A DNA stretch of 22,501 nt, from NCBI GenBank assembly GCA_030641485.1, contig DAOWHJ010000101.1, positions 1-22,501 of the forward strand. Reading direction: 5' to 3'. Shown here one piece after another: positions 15,095-20,324 of this stretch. Numbering within the stretch: position 1 is the stretch's first letter; each line of letters begins with the position of its first letter. The position numbers and the translations under genes were made by a program. The DNA comes from Pseudomonadota bacterium (GTDB lineage Bacteria > Desulfobacterota > Anaeroferrophillalia > Anaeroferrophillales > Tharpellaceae). A model generated the notes under the pieces. That model worked only from the letters and a program-made list of their open reading frames with translations. It had not been told where the DNA came from and searched no databases.

Positions 15095-15223
15095 AATGTA
15101 ACGGTTCAGCTAATCCGCACAAACCGGGTACACGATCCCAATTTCCTCCGATGTCATGTCCCCGGTTTATGCTAAATTTACCACATTTATGCGGTCATGA
15201 AAACTACGCTGAACAATTACATT
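15095..15223. repeat. 129-bp nested palindromic repeat (MITE/REP-like)
   Basis: The outer arms 15095-15110 and 15208-15223 match over 16 positions except two (AATGTAA-GTTCAGC / GCTGAAC-TTACATT). Inside lie CCGCA/TGCGG (15115-15119/15190-15194) and AAACCGGG/CCCGGTTT (15121-15128/15161-15168). It is similar in size and design to 4981-5106 but unrelated in sequence. It starts 8 nt after the sensor stop codon and could end that transcript. Confidence 0.7.
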
Positions 15224-15274
15224 TTAATTACAAATATGGGTTCGGGAACTGTCGGACAATATAGGGGCATTTGA

Positions 15275-15799
15275 GTGTTTTTACGGCGGAAGCAAAAACA
15301 GAATCATCACCTGGATCAGGATGAAGGTTTACCGAGCCCAAGCTCACGACGCCAGGAAATTCAGGATCGAATCCTCTACCTGAAGAAGCAGATACGCTAT
15401 GGTCAATTGTGGATGGCCCTTTTTTTCCTGGTCAGCCTGGGGCCGGCAGTCAATTTCTGTTTTTTGCCCCCCATTTCCGAGGAAGTCAGACAACTTCTGG
15501 GGGTTTCTCCATCTCCCTCCCTCATCAGTATTGCTCTGATCGTCTACGCTTTTTCTGCCATTATCCTCATCTTTGGCCAGATGAACACCGGCCCTCGTCG
15601 CTTTCGGGGTTGGTCACACGTCGGCTACCTTTCGGCATTTTATCTATTCTACTTCTATACCGGCGCGCTTCGGGATAATTTCTGGCCCGTATTCATCGCC
15701 GGCCTGACGATTCTTGGCCTTGAGAACTATCGGGTCTGGTCTGTATGCAGTGAAGCCATCAGAGAGGAACAGAAGATCCTCGGTTGCCTGGAAAAATAA
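15275..15799 (+). CDS. 174-residue membrane protein, unknown
   Basis: The frame starts at GTG 15275, with TAGGGG about 8 nt upstream. A charged N-terminus (about 35 residues, RRKQKQNHH and SSRRQEIQDR) precedes four transmembrane segments (about 45-63, 80-100, 114-132, 137-152) and an acidic tail. I see no cysteine cluster, heme motif or catalytic signature and do not recognise a family. It sits between the TGA-containing sensor and the A2/B2 unit and is separated from the sensor by a long palindrome, so it may have its own promoter, not visible to me. A membrane partner of the HAMP protein is one idea, based on neighbourhood alone. Confidence 0.6.
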   Translation: MFLRRKQKQNHHLDQDEGLPSPSSRRQEIQDRILYLKKQIRYGQLWMALFFLVSLGPAVNFCFLPPISEEVRQLLGVSPSPSLISIALIVYAFSAIILIFGQMNTGPRRFRGWSHVGYLSAFYLFYFYTGALRDNFWPVFIAGLTILGLENYRVWSVCSEAIREEQKILGCLEK

Positions 15800-15933
15800 C
15801 AGCAAGGTAGCATCACTCGATTTTCGTCTTCGCATTAACTAGATAATATTCATTGCCACCAGCAATCTCAACTCCCAATCAATCTCCTCTCCTCCGTTCA
15901 ACAACTTCTCCCATAATTCATAGTTAAATTGAT

Positions 15934-15964
15934 TTTTTTAATGTGGTCTGACCCCATTAAAAAA
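15934..15964. repeat. 31-bp palindrome with GGTCTGACC core
   Basis: TTTTTTAATG (15934-15943) and CATTAAAAAA (15955-15964) flank GGTC/GACC around a central T, with one mismatched pair. GGGGTCAGACCACATT-type sequences are, from memory, recurrent in Proteobacteria near REP-like elements. It lies 134 bp after the 174-residue protein gene, just upstream of the conserved activator block, and could terminate transcripts in either direction. Confidence 0.55.
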
Positions 15965-15973
15965 TACGAAATG

Positions 15974-16040
15974 AGGGGCATTTTTTTCTTATACTCCTAC
16001 ACGATATCGCATAAATCTTTAATTATCATAGGGTTAGGAT
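15974..16040 (+). promoter_or_regulatory. Conserved upstream block, candidate activator-binding region (copy 2)
   Basis: This is the counterpart of 9652-9720, sharing AGGGGCAT plus T tract, TATACT, ATATCG-ATAA and GGTTAG in the same order. It starts 222 bp before the -24 GG of the second sigma54 element, against 224 bp in copy 1. Between it and the promoter (16041-16194) the sequence is AT-rich, without genes, as expected for a DNA-looping enhancer arrangement. Confidence 0.55.
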
Positions 16041-16194
16041 ATTTATATCTTTACATGGTTCCTCTCCAGCTAATATATTGTATATAAATCATATACATCC
16101 AGGCTAGAAATATCAAATCGCCTGTCCCCTTGTTGTCAGATAAAAAGCTATAACTTCAATAACTTACATAATCAGATTGGATTTAACTGCAGGT

Positions 16195-16210
16195 TGGCAC
16201 GCTCTATGCA
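16195..16210 (+). promoter_or_regulatory. Sigma54 (-24/-12) promoter upstream of A2
   Basis: TGGCACG at 16195-16201, then TCTA, then TGCA gives GG at 16196-16197 and GC at 16208-16209 with exact 12-nt spacing. The -24 element matches the TGGCACG consensus fully. TGTAGATTGTATAAAG (16215-16230) follows, identical to the A1 promoter. Transcription should start near 16220, leaving a leader of about 75 nt. Confidence 0.8.
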
Positions 16211-16250
16211 AATATGTAGATTGTATAAAGAATAATGTAAATATATAACA

Positions 16251-16272
16251 CAAAAGACATTGAGGTCTTTTG
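16251..16272 (+). promoter_or_regulatory. Leader stem-loop before the A2 ribosome-binding site
   Basis: CAAAAGAC (16251-16258) pairs perfectly with GTCTTTTG (16265-16272) across a 6-nt loop. It ends 9 nt before the CGGAGGTGG ribosome-binding site. It may affect mRNA stability or translation; the A1 leader has no equally good stem. Confidence 0.45.
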
Positions 16273-16294
16273 AAAATACGCGGAGGTGGAAAAA

Positions 16295-16528
16295 ATGAAA
16301 AACACATTACGTATCGTCACACTGATGACTGTCCTGTATGCAAACTCAGCTTTTGCCGCGACTGGTGCTCAGGGTGGTAGTGAGTTCGGTCTTATCGGAT
16401 GGCTGTTTATCGGATTTTTGGCCCTTATCGCTTGTTTACAGATTGTCCCAGCCCTGATGCTGATAGGCTCCATGGTGGCGGGTATTTTGGGAGCTGTTAA
16501 CAATCAAAAGGAAGCTAATAACAACTAA
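16295..16528 (+). CDS. Small exported/membrane protein A2, unknown function
   Basis: The 77-residue protein starts at ATG 16295 behind CGGAGGTGG; the in-frame GTG at 16286 is part of that ribosome-binding site. It has a signal peptide (cleavage near NSAFA, residue 21), a short Gly-rich patch, and one long transmembrane segment (about 32-66) with GLIGWLFIGFLALI and LQIVPALML. The tail is Asn-rich (NNQKEANNN). It is the paralogue of A1 and lies under the better of the two sigma54 promoters. A2 and B2 form a compact two-gene unit without redox genes, so the A/B pair must have a use of its own, or supply extra subunits to the complex encoded upstream. The family is unknown to me. Confidence 0.78.
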   Translation: MKNTLRIVTLMTVLYANSAFAATGAQGGSEFGLIGWLFIGFLALIACLQIVPALMLIGSMVAGILGAVNNQKEANNN

Positions 16529-16560
16529 AAAAACTATGGAATGAAATAATCAAGGTATCT

Positions 16561-16594
16561 GCCTAACGCGGGCAGCACCCGTAAATGATTGGGC
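16561..16594 (+). other. Intergenic stem-loop between A2 and B2
   Basis: GCCTAA (16561-16566) pairs with TTGGGC (16589-16594), and GCGGG (16568-16572) with CCCGT (16578-16582), around a 5-nt loop. A run of A residues and the B2 ribosome-binding site follow. It may set the A2:B2 ratio through mRNA processing; this is inference. Confidence 0.4.
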
Positions 16595-16619
16595 AAAAAA
16601 AAGAAAAGGAGAATTTATC

Positions 16620-16862
16620 ATGAAAACGGCTATCTCGACAATCTATTTGGTTCTTGCGGTTATCGGCCCGGCATTTGCCGCAGATACGGTAGTTTACAAG
16701 AGTGGGGTTCTCGTCAGTGTATTTGTCGGTGTTTGTGCTCTGGTCGTTGTTGCCCAATTGGTTCCAGCTCTTATGTTGGTCGTGGGATTCGTTAAAGGAG
16801 CGGTATCGGCAATGCACGGAAAAGAGACCCCGGCAACCGAATCTGCAGAGGGTGGGAAGTAA
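16620..16862 (+). CDS. Small exported/membrane protein B2, unknown function
   Basis: The 80-residue protein has a signal peptide (cleavage near GPAFA, residue 20), VVYKSG, one transmembrane helix (about 30-60) with VSVFVGVCALVVVAQLVPAL, and a tail KETPATESAEGG. AAAGGAG lies 9 nt before ATG. It is a close paralogue of B1, including the same RBS region and the shared start MKTAIST-YLVLAVI-PAFA. Differences at the DNA level are mainly at third codon positions, which suggests purifying selection since the duplication. A bidirectional terminator follows at 16923. Function unknown; see A1/A2 for the shared Q-x-VPALML core. Confidence 0.78.
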   Translation: MKTAISTIYLVLAVIGPAFAADTVVYKSGVLVSVFVGVCALVVVAQLVPALMLVVGFVKGAVSAMHGKETPATESAEGGK

Positions 16863-16922
16863 CACGATTGTTTACATCCCCTTGGAGCACTTCACCAAGG
16901 ATATACAGATCCATGACAACTC

Positions 16923-16962
16923 AAAAAATGTCATTCCGGTTTTCACGGGAATGACATTTTTT
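16923..16962. terminator. Bidirectional rho-independent terminator between B2 and the kinase gene
   Basis: A perfect 15-bp stem (arms 16923-16937 and 16948-16962) with a 10-nt loop has a T run on its 3' side on both strands. It lies between convergent genes B2 (plus) and the histidine kinase (minus) and can end both transcripts. Confidence 0.9.
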
Positions 16963-16973
16963 TGCGGTTTCTT

Positions 16974-18533
16974 CTACAATGCCATCATCGGAAGAGTAAT
17001 CGTAAAAACCGTTCCTTTACCCAGCTTGCTCTCAACCACAATATCCCCGGAGTGAGATTGGATAATACCATAGGAGACCGACAGGCCGAGACCGGTGCCC
17101 TTGTGACCCTTGGTACTGAAAAAGGGATCAAAAAGTTTTTCGATGTTTTCTTCCGAAATACCACAACCGGTATCCTCAATCCGGACGTAGACATGGTCCC
17201 TTGACGCGTTCACCCCGGTCTTTATTCTCAACTCCCCCCCACCTGGCATAGCCTGGCTTGCGTTGATCATTATATTAATAAGAACCTGCTCAATCTGAGA
17301 AGCGTCCATCAATGCCTCCGGCAGGTCAGGATCATACTCTTTAATTACATTGGTGTCCTTGAAATCGGCATGGTGTTCGATCAAAGCGGTAGTTCGGTCA
17401 ATGATCTTATTGATCGGCTGCATCAGCTTTTGCGGGTCAGAGACCCTGGCAAAATCCAACAGTTCTTTGACAATCTTTGAACAACGTTTGGCCTCGTGAA
17501 TGACAATTTGGCAATCCTCTACCAAACCATCGTTCAAACGTGGATCTCCAGAAAGGAAAGAGGCGTGGAGCATCAACCCCGTCAGGGGATTGTTAAGCTC
17601 GTGGGCGATCCCGGCAACGAGTTCTCCAAGGGATGCCAGTTTTTCCGAGCGGACCAGAACTGACTGCATCTCCTTAATCTCGCGCGTGCGCTCCTCGACC
17701 CGGGTCTCCAATGTTGCCGCCCACTCATCCATCTCCTCCCGGTTTTTTTTGAGCTTACCGGTCATGTCATTGAACGCCTCAGCGAGTTCACCCAATTCAT
17801 CCCCCGGCACTGATTTGATAAAACGCCAATGCCCCTTTCCGACAGCCCGGGTGTGTTCCAGCAGCGTATGAACCGGCTGGATAATTAGCTTCTTGGTGAG
17901 CAGGGTCAAGCAGAGAGAAATAGAAAGAATTAGAAAAAGGATCTGAATGACGGTATTGTTGCGATAATTGCGAATCACCGACAGCATGGGCTCGGCGGAA
18001 ATGGTTATGTCAAGAAGACCGAGAAACTGTGTATCCTTCGAGTGAGCATGGCATGCACCCGTCCAGCAGGTCTTTTCGTTATATATTGGCCTGATCATGC
18101 CTAGAACCTTGACACCGTTATTATCAAGGAACATTCTACTGTGGGCCAAAGGGGAAGGATCACCATGAGACATTTCGTCATCATGGCAGACCATACATGC
18201 CGGAGCCTGTCCCCTCTTAATAGTAGTACCAATTTCTTCATTGCGGGTGGAGAAGGCCACCATCCCCTCTTGATTGAGAATCCGGATACGCTCAATCCCT
18301 TTCCCTTCACCAACCTCACCGATTGTAACCTGGATCGCATTCCGATCATTTTCCAGCATCTGGTGAAATACGGCTCTGAAAATGCTTTCGCCGAGATGAT
18401 CGAGGTCCGACACAGCGCCCTGGAGGAACGCGTGCTTTAAAGTAGATATATTGAAATAACCAAAGAGAAGCGAGGTGAATAAGAGAACGATTCCCGTAAT
18501 CAGAGAGATCTGGACAATCAGTTTCAGGCGCAT
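16974..18533 (-). CDS. Membrane histidine kinase with c-type-heme periplasmic sensor
   Basis: The 519-residue protein starts at ATG 18533 behind AGGAGG. Order: transmembrane helix (5-27), periplasmic sensor (30-190), transmembrane helix (194-213), HAMP (about 214-268), coiled coil (270-300), HisKA with phosphoacceptor His311 in HELNNP, and HATPase (about 400-515: NIMINASQA, DTGCGIS, GTGLGLS). The sensor has CMVCH (113-117) and CX4CH as CWTGACH (156-162), both heme c attachment forms, so it probably binds two c-type hemes in the periplasm. Heme-c sensors such as DcrA of Desulfovibrio sense redox state or oxygen. Its sensor is paralogous to that of the TGA-containing protein at 14238. The gene lies 26 nt after its regulator gene in the same operon. 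Confidence 0.92.
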   Translation of the reverse strand: MRLKLIVQISLITGIVLLFTSLLFGYFNISTLKHAFLQGAVSDLDHLGESIFRAVFHQMLENDRNAIQVTIGEVGEGKGIERIRILNQEGMVAFSTRNEEIGTTIKRGQAPACMVCHDDEMSHGDPSPLAHSRMFLDNNGVKVLGMIRPIYNEKTCWTGACHAHSKDTQFLGLLDITISAEPMLSVIRNYRNNTVIQILFLILSISLCLTLLTKKLIIQPVHTLLEHTRAVGKGHWRFIKSVPGDELGELAEAFNDMTGKLKKNREEMDEWAATLETRVEERTREIKEMQSVLVRSEKLASLGELVAGIAHELNNPLTGLMLHASFLSGDPRLNDGLVEDCQIVIHEAKRCSKIVKELLDFARVSDPQKLMQPINKIIDRTTALIEHHADFKDTNVIKEYDPDLPEALMDASQIEQVLINIMINASQAMPGGGELRIKTGVNASRDHVYVRIEDTGCGISEENIEKLFDPFFSTKGHKGTGLGLSVSYGIIQSHSGDIVVESKLGKGTVFTITLPMMAL

Positions 18534-18559
18534 GCTCGTTTCCTCCTAGGGAAGACCCG

Positions 18560-19972
18560 CTATTCGGAATGATCTCTAACGGAGATGCCGTGTTTTTTCA
18601 GCATCGCCTGAAAATTGGGCCTTAACATCCCAACCCCTTTGGCGGCCCGGGTGACAACCCAGTTGTTACGATTAAGGGCCTGAATCAGGAATGCGCGTTC
18701 AACCGGCCCCACCGCTTTTTCCCGAACCTGTCTTTTGACCTCCTTTAAGCCCGCCGCACTCTGAGGAACAGATTCCGTAATAATTTCATAAGAATCATCA
18801 TCTGTGCTGGACGTAATCTCCAGATCCTCAGGCTGAATGAGTTTATTGTGGGTGAGTACCACCGCTCTTTCGATAATATTTTCCAGTTCCCGGACATTTC
18901 CAGCAAAAGGATGCCGCTCCAAGATCAACATGGCGGCCGGTGACACTCCATGAATCTCCTTACCGATCTCTTCGGAGAATTTTTTCAGAAAATGCTCGAC
19001 AAAAAGGGGAAGATCTCCTTCTCGATCAATCAGGGTTGGCAGGTTAACCGGGATGATATTGAGTCTAAAAAAGAGATCCTGGCGAAAAAGCCCTTCGTTG
19101 ACCATATCATTTAGATCACGGTTGGTAGCGGTAATGAGACGGATATCGACGGAGATAGGCTTAGTTCCCCCAATGGGAGTTATTTTGAGTTCTTGCAGAA
19201 CCCGTAGAAGTTTGCCCTGGGTCGCCAGACTGATATTGGAAATTTCATCCAGAAAAAGGGTGCCACCGTCAGCAACCTTGAAGAGACCCATTTTGGTTTG
19301 GACGGCACCGGTAAACGAGCCTTTGACATGGCCAAATAATTCACTTTCGAGAAGATTCTCAACCAGAGAGGTACAATCGACAGCGACAAAGGCCTTATCA
19401 CAGCGCATACTGTTTTTATGAATGGCTTTGGCAACCAGCTCTTTCCCGGTTCCACTCTTACCGGTGATCAGAACCGTGCTGTCAGTCGGAGCAACCTGCT
19501 TGATTCGGGCATACACCCTCTGCATCGCCTCACTCTCACCGACAAAAGTCTCGATACCGTTGATGCTGGAGCTAACCACAGGATGCAAGCGCTGTAACTT
19601 AACCGCTCGCTGATTGAGCGCTTTTTCGACCATCTCGATCATTTGCTCAGGAGTAAAAGGTTTAGAGATATAATCAAAAGCGCCATTTTTCATCGCCTCC
19701 ACAGCCGTGTCGACGGTGGAGTAACCAGTAATGATAATGACCGGAACATCAGGCTGCAGGATTTTAATCGCCTTTAAGACCTCAATGCCATCCATACCCG
19801 GCATCTTGAGATCTGTGACTACGATGTCAAACTTAGTCTTTTGGAGCTTTTCTATGGCCTTAAAACCACTTTCCGCAGCCTCCGCCAAGTACCCCCGACC
19901 ATCCATAACCCGGCAGAGCCCTCTCCGGATTACAGTTTCATCGTCGACCACAAGAACTTTTACACCTGTCAT
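18560..19972 (-). CDS. NtrC-family sigma54-dependent response regulator
   Basis: The 470-residue protein has a receiver domain (1-120: acidic VDDE, phosphoacceptor Asp54 in VVTDLKMPGMDG, Lys104), a central AAA+ domain (about 143-370: Walker A GKSGTGKE, sigma54-contact loop GSFTGA, Walker B LFLDE), and a C-terminal Fis-type helix-turn-helix (about 425-466). I prefer ATG 19972 to TTG 19978 because AAGGAG lies 8 nt upstream of it. The contact loop has Ser in place of the usual Ala (GAFTGA), a known minor variant. It should be phosphorylated by the co-encoded kinase and activate the two sigma54 promoters at 9875 and 16195. A regulatory role for other loci is also possible. Confidence 0.93.
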   Translation of the reverse strand: MTGVKVLVVDDETVIRRGLCRVMDGRGYLAEAAESGFKAIEKLQKTKFDIVVTDLKMPGMDGIEVLKAIKILQPDVPVIIITGYSTVDTAVEAMKNGAFDYISKPFTPEQMIEMVEKALNQRAVKLQRLHPVVSSSINGIETFVGESEAMQRVYARIKQVAPTDSTVLITGKSGTGKELVAKAIHKNSMRCDKAFVAVDCTSLVENLLESELFGHVKGSFTGAVQTKMGLFKVADGGTLFLDEISNISLATQGKLLRVLQELKITPIGGTKPISVDIRLITATNRDLNDMVNEGLFRQDLFFRLNIIPVNLPTLIDREGDLPLFVEHFLKKFSEEIGKEIHGVSPAAMLILERHPFAGNVRELENIIERAVVLTHNKLIQPEDLEITSSTDDDSYEIITESVPQSAAGLKEVKRQVREKAVGPVERAFLIQALNRNNWVVTRAAKGVGMLRPNFQAMLKKHGISVRDHSE

Positions 19973-20076
19973 AAGCAATGCTCCTTAGAATACCACCTTA
20001 CAAAAGCCCTCACTCTATTTTTAAACACGACTTTAAACACTACAATATTCCACTTTGTACTTATCTTCACACGACC

Positions 20077-20104
20077 AGTATAACTAATTGGATAATTTTG
20101 TCAA
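20077..20104 (-). promoter_or_regulatory. Sigma70-like promoter of the regulator-kinase operon
   Basis: On the minus strand, TTGACA (20104-20099), a 16-nt spacer, and TATACT (20082-20077) form a near-consensus promoter. Transcription would start near 20069, giving a leader of about 95 nt to ATG 19972. The two-component system would thus be made constitutively, while its targets depend on sigma54. Confidence 0.7.
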
Positions 20105-20149
20105 CTATATAAAGTATAATTTTCAAGATAGTCAGAGAATATCATCGCC

Positions 20150-20204
20150 GTCTAGCAGGTAGTTTTCCGGTAAGATAGCTGGTTCGCAATTATCTTACCT
20201 AGAC
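20150..20204. repeat. Inverted repeat upstream of the regulator operon
   Basis: GGTAAGATA (20169-20177) and TATCTTACC (20191-20199) are exact complements around a 13-nt loop, with outer GTCTA/TAGAC (20150-20154/20200-20204). It lies about 50-100 bp upstream of the -35 of the regulator promoter. It could be an operator or a structured element; no T tract follows. Confidence 0.45.
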
Positions 20205-20227
20205 AGTAACGATATAAATACGGATGC

Positions 20228-20266
20228 AAAAAAAAGGGCCGGGCTGTCAACATGACAGCCCGGCCC
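20228..20266 (-). terminator. Strong rho-independent terminator of the RND gene
   Basis: A perfect 13-bp GC-rich stem (arms 20236-20248 and 20254-20266) with a 5-nt loop is followed on the minus strand by eight T residues (20235-20228). It lies 58 nt after the RND stop codon. Confidence 0.93.
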
Positions 20267-20324
20267 TTCTCAACTTAAAAGATACCCGTATTACCAATAT
20301 ATTTAGTAACGACTCGGACAGCTT

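Noticed and set aside
15261..15274. AGGGGCAT before the 174-residue protein gene as a third copy of the activator block
   Set aside because: Only eight bases match, the rest of the block is missing, and no sigma54 element lies downstream of it.
16702..17055. Plus-strand ORF spanning B2 and the terminator
   Set aside because: It is an out-of-frame shadow of B2 that runs through a strong bidirectional terminator into the kinase gene.
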